Below, piece by piece: positions 1-5,865 of a stretch of 5,865 nt of DNA. The notes under the pieces are model-generated. The model made no database searches. It saw only the letters and a list, made by a program, of their open reading frames with translations, and was not told the origin of the DNA. Both the position numbers and the translations under genes were made by a program. The DNA lies in the NCBI GenBank assembly GCA_030619435.1, contig JAUXBI010000114.1, positions 1 to 5,865 on the forward strand, written 5' to 3'. This DNA is from Syntrophaceae bacterium (GTDB lineage: Bacteria; Desulfobacterota; Syntrophia; Syntrophales; UBA2210). Numbering within the stretch: position 1 is the first letter of the stretch; every line of letters begins with the position of its first letter.

Positions 1-1122
1 AATCATGGCAACGGTCATGTAGATGCCTCTGTATTTTATATAGGATTCTTCCCTGAAACTTCCCCTTATCCTTCCAAAACTTCTGCTCTGCAGCCTGTTT
101 ATCGTATGTATCGCATATACACAGAAAGAGGCGATCAGGATATTTGACAACCCCACACTGAGTCCCTGAAGCAACATGCTGACGAATGAGAGGAATCCGG
201 CACCAATGGCGGAAGCAATATCTGTTCTGACTAAGAATATCCAGAGATTGTAAAACCCCCGCAGCTTCCCCGGCGACTTTCCTTTTTGGCTGTGGATAAG
301 GTAATCTATCACGCTTTCAGTTATCCAGTTGGGTGTGGATGCCCCCGCAGAGACACCTATGTTTTTACATTCACTGAGGTCTACGTCTTTAAGCTCTTCA
401 ACAGTCTCAATATGAAAGGTCAGTGTCCCATGATCTCTGGCTATCATGGCAAGCCTTTGCGTATTCGCGCTGTTCTTTCCGCCCACGATTATGATTCCGT
501 CCATTTCAGAAGCCAACTCTTTGATCTCAGCCTGTTTTTTCTCAGTCGAATCACATATAGTATTAAAGATTATGGCTTCTGGAAATTTCCGTGTAATTTC
601 TTTTGTTATTTTCTTGTATTGTACAGAATCCTGCGTGGTTTGGGCAACAACGCATACTTTGTCGTATCGGGGCAGATTGTTAACATCGTTCTTATCATTA
701 ATAACAATCCCATTATCTGAAGAATATCCCAGGAGACTTGCGACCTCGGGATGTTCTTTGTCCCCGGCTATGATAATTGTATAGCCAAGCGCGGCATGCT
801 TTTTGATGATTGCCTGGACGCTTGCAACCCTGGGACATGTGGCGTCTACAATTTTTACTCCCCTTTCCCTGATTGCTTTCTTTTCCCGGGGTGATATTCC
901 ATGAGCTCTGATAATAACGATCCCATCCTGAATTTCATCAATACTATCCACAGGAATAACGCCCTGTTTCCTGAGAAGCTCGATTGTTTGAGGATTGTGT
1001 ATAAGTGGACCGTATGTATATACTTTTTGGTCCTTTTTATTGCGGGCTATCTCAAGGACCATGTCGACTGCCCTTTTCACACCCATGCAGAAGCCTGCTG
1101 TCTCGGCGAGTTTAATTCCCAT
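1..1122 (-). CDS. ispH: 4-Hydroxy-3-methylbut-2-enyl diphosphate reductase with C-terminal membrane extension (3' end outside window)
   Basis: IspH (LytB) is the [4Fe-4S] enzyme of the last MEP-pathway step, reducing HMBPP to IPP and DMAPP. I translated it by hand from ATG at 1122; 374 codons stay open to base 1 with no stop. Residues 1-278 form a complete IspH domain. The three cluster cysteines are C12 (GFCMGVKRAV), C96 (DATCP) and C190 (NTICDST). Substrate-pocket residues H42, H74, H124 and E126 (KEHPE) and the SAGASTPNW motif near 258-266 are present. Family members usually end about residue 280-310. Here a basic linker (about 279-289) leads into two hydrophobic stretches (about 293-320 and 323-341) and the beginning of a third near 366. 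The layout resembles the start of a UbiA-type prenyltransferase-like membrane domain, but that is inference. An upstream ATG at 1129 is out of frame and meets a stop after five codons, so 1122 is chosen. The start has only a weak Shine-Dalgarno (GAG at about 10 bases). It is the last gene visible in the operon, and an inverted-repeat element lies immediately upstream. Confidence 0.93.
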   Translation of the reverse strand, partial: MGIKLAETAGFCMGVKRAVDMVLEIARNKKDQKVYTYGPLIHNPQTIELLRKQGVIPVDSIDEIQDGIVIIRAHGISPREKKAIRERGVKIVDATCPRVASVQAIIKKHAALGYTIIIAGDKEHPEVASLLGYSSDNGIVINDKNDVNNLPRYDKVCVVAQTTQDSVQYKKITKEITRKFPEAIIFNTICDSTEKKQAEIKELASEMDGIIIVGGKNSANTQRLAMIARDHGTLTFHIETVEELKDVDLSECKNIGVSAGASTPNWITESVIDYLIHSQKGKSPGKLRGFYNLWIFLVRTDIASAIGAGFLSFVSMLLQGLSVGLSNILIASFCVYAIHTINRLQSRSFGRIRGSFREESYIKYRGIYMTVAMI

Positions 1123-1135
1123 CGTTCATGCACTC

Positions 1136-1269
1136 GTAAAAAGTCAAGTTTGGACGGCAAAGTAAAAGGCTTCAAATTCAAGGCGCGCAAATCCTGAGGC
1201 ATGAGGCGTACTATACGGTACGCCTCAGTGACGAAGGATGTAGCGGAACGCAGAAGTTGGACTTTTTAC
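1136..1269. repeat. Inverted-repeat intergenic element (MITE/REP-like), non-coding
   Basis: This 134-base segment lies between tlyA and ispH. It is bounded by perfect 10-base terminal inverted repeats, GTAAAAAGTC at 1136-1145 and GACTTTTTAC at 1260-1269. At its centre is a perfect 10-base-arm palindrome, TGAGGCGTAC at 1202-1211 and GTACGCCTCA at 1218-1227, with a 6-base loop. The flanks between these are partly complementary, for example AATCCT at 1189-1194 against AGGATG near 1235-1240, so the whole could fold into one long imperfect hairpin on either strand. It has no convincing ORF. Neither hairpin side is followed by a T-run on the minus strand, so it does not look like a standard intrinsic terminator. 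From memory, similar repeats with a GAGGCGTAC...GTACGCC core and GTAAAAAGTC ends are scattered through deltaproteobacterial genomes; I could not check this. The structure is certain, but mobility is inferred. Confidence 0.72.
1202..1227. other. Perfect hairpin at the centre of the intergenic element
   Basis: The arms TGAGGCGTAC and GTACGCCTCA are exact reverse complements of 10 bases around a TATACG loop. In transcripts running from tlyA into ispH this would form a stable stem about 68-93 bases downstream of the tlyA stop codon and about 80 bases before the ispH start. It could slow exonucleases or influence relative expression of the two genes. No poly-U tract follows, which argues against Rho-independent termination. 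Confidence 0.7.
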
Positions 1270-1294
1270 AAAGCCGCCATTGTTCATTTCAGTG

Positions 1295-2053
1295 TCAATT
1301 TCCAGCATGTTTTCTGGCGTACAGAAAAAATTCCCTGTTTCCGGCCGGACCGGTAATCGGAGACTCGCATGTGCCCACCGTTTTAAAACCCAGTTCCTCC
1401 GAAAATCTTACAATCTCCTCAACAACTTTTTTGTGTACCCTGGGATCCCTTATAACCCCCCTGCCGACTTCACCTTTACCCACCTCAAACTGTGGTTTGA
1501 TCAAAGCAAGAATGGCGGCATTTTTGCCTGTGAGTTTAAATGCGACGGGCAGCACCAGCTTCAGGGAAATAAAGGAGACGTCTATAACGGCTATATCTAT
1601 TTTGTCCTCTATCCCCTCACCCGAAAAATATCTGATATTGGTCTTCTCAAAAAGTATTACTCTGCTGTCTGTTCTAAGTTTCCAGTCGAACTGGCCATAC
1701 CCCACATCTATCGCGTATACTTTTTTTGCTCCTTCCTGAAGGAGACAATCGGTAAATCCACCGGTGGAGGCGCCTATATCCATGGCCACAATATCTTTCA
1801 CATCAACACCAAAAGACAGCAGAGCCCCCTTTAGCTTCAATCCCCCTCTGCTGACATATGGGTTCTCTCCGCCCTTTATTCTTATGCCTGCATCGTGTCG
1901 CACAAGGGTCCCCGCCTTATCAATTCTCTCTTCCCCAACCACAACCAGGCCCGACATAATGAGTGCTTTGGCTTTCTCGCGCGTCACCGCAATGCCCCTG
2001 TCAACCAGTAGCTTGTCCAGTCTGATTTTCGATTTTCGAGTTTCAAATTTCAA
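1295..2053 (-). CDS. tlyA: TlyA-family rRNA 2'-O-methyltransferase (S4 + FtsJ-like domains)
   Basis: The 252-residue protein has the normal family length and domain order. An S4 RNA-binding domain (about 10-65; RLDKLLVDRG, then REKAKALIMSG) is followed by a Rossmann-type FtsJ/RrmJ methyltransferase domain (about 66-248). Visible motifs are YVSRGGLKL (66-74), the SAM-binding loop DIGASTGGFTD (92-102), DVSFISL (158-164), LIKPQFE (184-190) and GPAGNREFFLY (235-245). Together they supply a K-D-K-E catalytic set at about K73, D158, K186 and E241. Characterised TlyA proteins methylate ribose in 16S and/or 23S rRNA using SAM and act in the cytoplasm. The old name haemolysin comes from early work and should not be taken as function. 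The start is a TTG at 2053; an in-frame TGA lies two codons upstream and no ATG or GTG occurs before the S4 domain. This leaves about ten N-terminal residues, slightly more than usual, encoded by a heptamer repeat. It sits 87 bases downstream of dxs, a linkage seen in many bacteria. Confidence 0.93.
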   Translation of the reverse strand: MKFETRKSKIRLDKLLVDRGIAVTREKAKALIMSGLVVVGEERIDKAGTLVRHDAGIRIKGGENPYVSRGGLKLKGALLSFGVDVKDIVAMDIGASTGGFTDCLLQEGAKKVYAIDVGYGQFDWKLRTDSRVILFEKTNIRYFSGEGIEDKIDIAVIDVSFISLKLVLPVAFKLTGKNAAILALIKPQFEVGKGEVGRGVIRDPRVHKKVVEEIVRFSEELGFKTVGTCESPITGPAGNREFFLYARKHAGN

Positions 2054-2058
2054 ATTTC
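2024..2058. repeat. Five-unit 7-base tandem repeat across the tlyA start
   Basis: Read on the plus strand, the units are GATTTTC, GATTTTC, GAGTTTC, AAATTTC and AAATTTC, in uninterrupted 7-base register. Two more diverged units (AGGTTCC, GAGTTTG) may extend it to 2072. The minus-strand TTG start codon of tlyA (2053-2051) lies at the junction of the last two units, and the repeat encodes most of the first ten residues. Because 7 is not a multiple of 3, gain or loss of one unit would change the frame between this start and the gene body. Confidence 0.75.
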
Positions 2059-2140
2059 AGGTTCCGAGTTTGTGAAAAGTTTTTAAGCTCTGGGTTTCAA
2101 AGCAACTCAGCAGATCTGCCATTTCTCATTGTAATACCGA

Positions 2141-4027
2141 TCAGGCTTCCACAATCTTCCGGACGGCATTTGCTATGCCCTCCGCGTCAATGCCATGTTT
2201 TTCCCTCAACTGGGCCTGTGTCGCGTGTTCCACGAATTTGTCCCCGATGCCGAGTCTCTTTACAGTGACCCCGGAGATTCCCGCCTCTTCAAACAATTCA
2301 AGAACCGCGCTGCCGAAACCACCCATAAGGACATTTTCTTCAACTGTGATAATCTTTTTGAACGAGGATGCCAGCTCGGATAAGAGAGCTTTATCGAGGG
2401 GTTTTACAAAGCGGCTGTTGACAACGGTTACCTGTATATTTTCATTCGCGAGTCTCTGGGCAGCCTCAAGAGAAGGATATACCGTAGAACCTATCGCTAT
2501 TACAGCCACATCTTTGCCTTCGCGGACGATCTCGGCTTTTCCTATCTCAATACTCTCCGGTGCCTGATCAAGAGGGACGCCCACTCCGCTGCCCCGGGGA
2601 TATCTTATTGAAGCGGGTCCTCCACACTCCACAGCCGTCCTGAGCATTCGCTGGAGCTCATTCTCATCCTTCGGGGCCATAACAACAATATTCGGAATGG
2701 TCCGGAGGTAAGAATAATCAAAAAGCCCGTGGTGAGTGGGGCCATCGTCTCCAACGATTCCCCCCCTGTCAAGGGCGAAAACGACAGGCAGATTCTGAAG
2801 GCAAACATCATGGAGCACCTGGTCATAGGCCCTCTGCAAAAAAGTGGAATATATGGCAACAACGGGTACAAACCCCTCTGTGGCCAGACCCGCGGCAAAC
2901 GTAACACCATGCTGTTCGGCGATGCCGACATCATAGAACCTTTCAGGAATCTCTCTTGAAAACTGGTCAAGGCCGGTCCCATCCGTCATGGCCGCTGTTA
3001 TCGCGACAATTGAAGGATTTTCGCGCGCCAGCTGCACCATTGTGCGGCCGAACACCTTCATGTAAGACGGTATGGAATTATCTTCGGCAACAGTTTTTCC
3101 GGTGGCGATATCAAAAGATCCTATACCATGGAACCTGGACGGTTCCTCTTCGGCAAATTTATACCCCTTTCCCTTTTTGGTAATGATATGAACCAGGACG
3201 GGTCTTTCCATGGCTTTAACATTCCGGAGATTTTTTATCAGGTGATCCAGCCTGTGCCCTTCAAGTGGCCCGATATACTTGAACCCCAACTCTTCAAACA
3301 ACATGCCCGGAACGATAAAGGCCTTCAACGACTCTTCAGTCTGTCTTGCAAACTTAATTACATGTTCTCCTACACCGGGCACGGTTTTCAAGAAATCACG
3401 GATTTTTGCCCTCAGTTTCGTAATCTGCTGGCCCGCCATAATGCGATTCAGATACGATGACATGGCACCCACGTTGGGCGAGATAGACATCTCATTATCA
3501 TTCAGTATAACGATCAGATCCTTGTTCCTTTCTCCAGACCAGTTGAGGCCCTCAAATGCCATTCCGGCAGTCATGGAGCCATCTCCAATGATCGCGATTA
3601 CCTTGGAATGACCGCCCTTAAGACACCTTGCCTCTGCAATGCCGGAAGCGGCGGATATGGAGGTGCTGCTGTGCCCCACGCCAAAGGTGTCATAAACACT
3701 TTCTCCCCTCTTGGGGAACCCGCTCATACCCCCCATCTTTCTGAGTGTATGAAAATCATCTCTCCTGCCCGTAATGATTTTGTGAGCATATGCCTGATGT
3801 CCCACATCCCAGATGATTTTGTCCTCCGGTGTATCAAACACGTAGTGGACGGCAAGAGTGAGCTCTACCGCCCCCAGGGATGGCGCCAGATGGCCACCGT
3901 TTCTGGAAACCACCTCCAGCATCTCCTGCCTGATTTCTCCGGCAAGGATATTCAATTCTTCAATACTCAGACACCTGATATCGTCAGGGCTGTTTATGCC
4001 CTCCAATATGCCGACCTTCTGATCCAT
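2141..4027 (-). CDS. dxs: 1-Deoxy-D-xylulose-5-phosphate synthase
   Basis: Dxs is the thiamine-diphosphate enzyme that condenses pyruvate with glyceraldehyde-3-phosphate to DXP. It commits carbon to the MEP isoprenoid pathway and also feeds thiamine and pyridoxal synthesis. The protein is 628 residues, close to the 620 of the E. coli enzyme, and appears intact. The N-terminal ThDP domain carries NGGHLAPSLG (43-52, with active-site H46) and WDVGHQAYAHKI (73-84). It also has GHSSTSIS (118-125) and the ThDP/Mg motif GDGSMTAGMAFEGLN (148-162) ending at N176 in LNDN. The central pyrimidine-binding domain holds DVGIAEQH (366-373, with E371) and DRGGIVGDDGPTHHG (420-434). The substrate arginine is in YPRG (R478). 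A transketolase C-terminal domain follows (about 500-625; VNSRFVKPLD, EENVLMGGFGS). ATG at 4027 is supported by a strong GGAGAAGG ribosome site five bases upstream. The gene lies 115 bases after ispA, wide enough for an internal promoter, although I see no convincing one. Confidence 0.97.
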   Translation of the reverse strand: MDQKVGILEGINSPDDIRCLSIEELNILAGEIRQEMLEVVSRNGGHLAPSLGAVELTLAVHYVFDTPEDKIIWDVGHQAYAHKIITGRRDDFHTLRKMGGMSGFPKRGESVYDTFGVGHSSTSISAASGIAEARCLKGGHSKVIAIIGDGSMTAGMAFEGLNWSGERNKDLIVILNDNEMSISPNVGAMSSYLNRIMAGQQITKLRAKIRDFLKTVPGVGEHVIKFARQTEESLKAFIVPGMLFEELGFKYIGPLEGHRLDHLIKNLRNVKAMERPVLVHIITKKGKGYKFAEEEPSRFHGIGSFDIATGKTVAEDNSIPSYMKVFGRTMVQLARENPSIVAITAAMTDGTGLDQFSREIPERFYDVGIAEQHGVTFAAGLATEGFVPVVAIYSTFLQRAYDQVLHDVCLQNLPVVFALDRGGIVGDDGPTHHGLFDYSYLRTIPNIVVMAPKDENELQRMLRTAVECGGPASIRYPRGSGVGVPLDQAPESIEIGKAEIVREGKDVAVIAIGSTVYPSLEAAQRLANENIQVTVVNSRFVKPLDKALLSELASSFKKIITVEENVLMGGFGSAVLELFEEAGISGVTVKRLGIGDKFVEHATQAQLREKHGIDAEGIANAVRKIVEA

Positions 4028-4032
4028 AAAAA

Positions 4033-4040
4033 CCTTCTCC
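4033..4040 (-). promoter_or_regulatory. Ribosome-binding site of dxs
   Basis: On the minus strand the sequence GGAGAAGG ends five bases before the ATG at 4027. It is a strong Shine-Dalgarno match with good spacing, and it fixes the dxs start codon. Confidence 0.8.
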
Positions 4041-4142
4041 AGCTCTCTAAAAAAATAGAAATGATTCGCGCTTAAATCCTTGCGCTTATTTACCTAATCT
4101 CAACTTTTTGTATATCCTGTCAAAGTTTTTTTAAAACAAAAG

Positions 4143-5069
4143 CTATGACTTCCGCTCAGCGATAAACCTTGCTATCATTCTCAGGGGTTCGGCCTTTTCA
4201 TCAAAGCGGCTTATGTCCGATAACGCACCTTCTACAAGTCTTCGCGTTCTCTCTTTAGATTTTTCAAGGCCGATCAGCGCGGGATAAGTTGCTTTTTTGA
4301 GCTCCTCATCACTGCCTGTGTTTTTCCCCAGGATTTCCCTGCAACTTTCAATATCCAGGATATCATCGGCTATTTGAAAGGCAAGCCCCGTCTTTCTCCC
4401 ATATTCCGAGAGGACGTTCAGATCATTTTCGCAGGCGCCAGCTGCTATTGCGCCCGCCCGAATGGAAACAGTTATCAGCGCCTCCGTCTTGTGGGTGTGT
4501 ATATAGTTCACCCTTTCCATATCCACTTCCTTACCCTCTGCCCTGAGATCCGCCACCTGGCCACCTATCATGCCCCCAAATCCCGACGCTGTCGATATTT
4601 CATGAATTATGGACAGGCTCTTTTCAGGGGATACCCCCCGGGTTCCCCCGGACAGGAGGCAAAAGGCCTCTGTGAGAAGGGCATCTCCCGCCAGAACTGC
4701 CACACCCTCTCCGAACACCTTATGATTTGAAGGCTTTCCCCTCCTGTAGTCATCATTGTCCATCAATGGCAGGTCATCATGTATCAGAGAATAGGTATGG
4801 ATCATCTCAATGGCGCATGCGACAGGGAGCACTGTATCCGCGCTGCCGCCAACCGCTTCCGCGGAAGCCATACACAGTACAGGCCTTATTCTCTTTCCAC
4901 CGGCAAACAGAGTGTATCTCATGGATTCGGAGATTTCAGAAGAAAACCCATCCCTTTTCGGAAGATATTCTTCGAGGGCCCTATCAACAATTTCCTTTTT
5001 TGTCTTAAGATATTCTTTAAGCAACATCTTCCGGTTTTTCACCATCTTTTCCATCGAAAGGTCTGACAT
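4143..5069 (-). CDS. ispA: Farnesyl diphosphate synthase-type polyprenyl synthase
   Basis: This all-alpha trans-prenyltransferase condenses DMAPP/GPP with IPP to form farnesyl diphosphate, the precursor of undecaprenyl phosphate, quinone side chains and other isoprenoids. The protein is 308 residues, against 299 in E. coli IspA. Motifs in order are GGKRIRP (57-63), the first aspartate-rich motif DDLPLMDNDD (98-107, with the two-residue insertion typical of bacterial enzymes) and RRGKPSNHKVFG (109-120). After these come GGQVADL (169-175), HTHKTEALI (191-199) and the second aspartate-rich motif DDILD (235-239). A tyrosine five residues before the first motif (HTYSLIHDD) fits the C15-forming type, but geranylgeranyl diphosphate as product cannot be excluded. 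ATG at 5069 is preceded by GGGAGGA, with GGAGG 12 bases away. ATG codons at residues 6, 9 and 15 are alternatives; the last (5027) begins MLLKEYL, closest to the usual family start, but has its purine run too close. The gene overlaps xseB, implying coupled translation. Confidence 0.95.
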   Translation of the reverse strand: MSDLSMEKMVKNRKMLLKEYLKTKKEIVDRALEEYLPKRDGFSSEISESMRYTLFAGGKRIRPVLCMASAEAVGGSADTVLPVACAIEMIHTYSLIHDDLPLMDNDDYRRGKPSNHKVFGEGVAVLAGDALLTEAFCLLSGGTRGVSPEKSLSIIHEISTASGFGGMIGGQVADLRAEGKEVDMERVNYIHTHKTEALITVSIRAGAIAAGACENDLNVLSEYGRKTGLAFQIADDILDIESCREILGKNTGSDEELKKATYPALIGLEKSKERTRRLVEGALSDISRFDEKAEPLRMIARFIAERKS

Positions 5070-5265
5070 TTAATGCGTCTTCCTCCCTGAGAAGAATATT
5101 AACTTTTCTCTCTGCCTCATCCAGTTTATCAGCGCAGAAACGGGAAAGTTTTATTCCCTCTTCAAAGGCCTTTAATGATTCTTCGAGGGACATGTTTCCT
5201 TCTTCCATCTTTTTCACAATTTCTTCCAGCTTTTCCAAGGCCTTTTCAAACTTTTTTTCTGCCAT
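5017..5265 (-). CDS. xseB: Exodeoxyribonuclease VII small subunit
   Basis: XseB is the small helical subunit that binds the XseA coiled coil to form exonuclease VII, a metal-independent nuclease that degrades single-stranded DNA from both ends to oligonucleotides. The protein is 82 residues, normal for the family. Its diagnostic signature spans residues 6-47: FEKALEKLEEIVKKMEEG, then LEESLKAFEEGIKL. The C-terminal tail (about 60-82) is charged and loosely conserved. ATG at 5265 has AGGAG seven bases upstream. The start overlaps the end of xseA by 20 bases, and the tail overlaps ispA, so the three genes are probably translationally coupled. Confidence 0.95.
   Translation of the reverse strand: MAEKKFEKALEKLEEIVKKMEEGNMSLEESLKAFEEGIKLSRFCADKLDEAERKVNILLREEDALNVRPFDGKDGEKPEDVA
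5082..5086 (-). promoter_or_regulatory. Candidate ribosome-binding site for the upstream ispA start
   Basis: GGAGG on the minus strand, inside xseB, lies 12 bases before ATG 5069. The match is strong but the spacing is long; an overlapping AGGAAG is nine bases away. It favours 5069 over the internal ATG codons as the ispA start. Confidence 0.5.
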
Positions 5266-5865
5266 TGTTTTGCTCCTGTGAAATTTTAATTACCCTTGCC
5301 TTGAAGCTCCCCGATGAAACCTTTACATCGACACTGTCGTCCACCGCGAGCATGGCCACATCCCTGACGATGGTTCCGTCAGACAGCCTTACTATACCGA
5401 AACCCCTCTTCAATACGGAAAGAGGACTAAGATTATTTAATGCGGACATATTTTTCTGGAGCATGCCCTTCAGGCTGTCCATATAAAACCGGCTTCGCGC
5501 ATCCAGTTCTTTTCTTATGTTTTCAACCTGGTGACGGAACTCACGGATCCTTGTCCCGGGGGTCAGACGTATCAGCATCCTGTTTGCGGGCATAAAGCTG
5601 TTCTCTCGCATTTCAAGGATACGCCGCATTCCTCCTGACAGCCTGATGTGCCAGTCATCCAACCCCATCCGCAGGTCCGAAATTCGTCCCCTCGGATCAC
5701 GCAGGCCCTCCACAACAAAATCCAGCCTGTTTTCCAATTCACGCAGAGACACACCACGGGCGTTTATCAATTGTGATTTCAACCTTCGGATTCTCTCGAT
5801 CAAAGCTTTCCTATCTGGTACAACCAGTTCAGCGGCAGCGGAAGGGGTCGGCGCTCTGAGATCGG
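5246..5865 (-). CDS. xseA: Exodeoxyribonuclease VII large subunit, C-terminal part (5' end outside window)
   Basis: XseA is the catalytic subunit of exonuclease VII, acting with several XseB copies on single-stranded DNA in repair and recombination. The frame is open to the window edge and gives 205 residues, about half of the usual 400-450. It opens with DLRAPTPSAAAELVVPD, the highly conserved stretch just after the catalytic GHETD region, which itself lies outside the window. The TTG at 5803 is therefore internal and not a start. Next is a long, charged helical region (about 19-145 of the visible part) corresponding to the coiled coil that docks XseB. The C-terminal motif is NNLSPLSVLKRGFGIV, followed by a small beta domain (DGTIVRDVAML...VDVKVSSGSFKARVIKI). 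It ends at TGA 5246-5248, overlapping xseB by 20 bases. No damage is seen. Confidence 0.95.
   Translation of the reverse strand, partial: DLRAPTPSAAAELVVPDRKALIERIRRLKSQLINARGVSLRELENRLDFVVEGLRDPRGRISDLRMGLDDWHIRLSGGMRRILEMRENSFMPANRMLIRLTPGTRIREFRHQVENIRKELDARSRFYMDSLKGMLQKNMSALNNLSPLSVLKRGFGIVRLSDGTIVRDVAMLAVDDSVDVKVSSGSFKARVIKISQEQNNGRKKV
5273..5277 (-). promoter_or_regulatory. Ribosome-binding site of xseB
   Basis: AGGAG on the minus strand lies seven bases before ATG 5265, inside the 3' end of xseA. The spacing is ideal and supports the xseB start. Confidence 0.75.

Noticed and set aside
901..1197. Plus-strand 98-residue frame that runs from ispH into the repeat element.
   Set aside because: It crosses the ispH start antisense and ends in the palindromic repeat, with no family resemblance.
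1212..1217. TATAGT on the minus strand within the palindrome of the intergenic element as a -10 box for ispH.
   Set aside because: No -35-like hexamer occurs at a suitable distance, and the bases are explained by the hairpin loop.
1202..1227. Central hairpin as a Rho-independent terminator of the tlyA transcript.
   Set aside because: The stem is perfect, but no T-run follows on the minus strand.
1257..1834. Long plus-strand open frames opposite tlyA, and similar ones opposite ispH, dxs and ispA.
   Set aside because: They lie antisense to well-conserved genes, have no recognisable domains or ribosome sites, and read as low-complexity shadows.
2054..2140. Terminator or small RNA in the dxs-tlyA gap.
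   Set aside because: Only short, weak complementarity (GAGTT with AACTC) is seen, with no stable stem followed by T residues.
2605..2982. Minus-strand 125-residue frame inside dxs.
   Set aside because: It is an out-of-frame shadow of the dxs coding region, which is intact and motif-complete.
4109..4123. TTGACA (4118-4123) and TATACA (4109-4114) on the minus strand in the ispA-dxs gap, as a possible dxs promoter.
   Set aside because: The two hexamers are only three bases apart and cannot be one promoter. TTGACA has no good -10 at 16-18 bases, and TATACA has only a poor TTGTTT at 19 bases. An internal promoter is possible but not supported.

Overview
This window looks like the core isoprenoid-precursor operon of a Gram-negative bacterium, most likely a deltaproteobacterium (Desulfobacterota, Syntrophales/Desulfobacterales-like). 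That placement rests on gene order, on roughly even base composition by eye, and on the style of the interspersed intergenic repeat. It is an inference, not a marker-gene assignment. All six genes lie on the minus strand, so transcription runs from high to low coordinates. Nothing of protein-coding weight is seen on the plus strand. No tRNA, rRNA, CRISPR array, transposase or integrase is visible, and no gene-free stretch exceeds 300 bases.

In transcription order the layout is: (1) the C-terminal half of xseA (5865-5246, cut by the window edge); (2) xseB (5265-5017), overlapping xseA by 20 bases; (3) ispA (5069-4143), overlapping xseB by 53 bases if the upstream start is used; (4) a 115-base gap, then dxs (4027-2141); (5) an 87-base gap, then tlyA (2053-1295), whose unusual TTG start sits inside a 7-base tandem repeat; (6) a 172-base gap almost filled by a 134-base inverted-repeat element (1136-1269); (7) ispH (1122 to beyond base 1), which is longer than a normal IspH because the frame runs on into a membrane domain.

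Dxs makes 1-deoxyxylulose-5-phosphate, the entry step of the MEP pathway. IspH makes IPP and DMAPP at its last step, and IspA condenses these into farnesyl (or geranylgeranyl) diphosphate. XseA/XseB form exonuclease VII, and TlyA is an rRNA 2'-O-methyltransferase; both are common passengers in xseA-xseB-ispA-dxs-tlyA clusters.

The points most worth a second look are the IspH fusion to a UbiA-like membrane segment that lacks the usual aspartates, the palindromic repeat element abutting the ispH start, and the heptamer repeat spanning the tlyA start codon. I see no wholly novel multi-gene system here; most of the window is ordinary housekeeping sequence.
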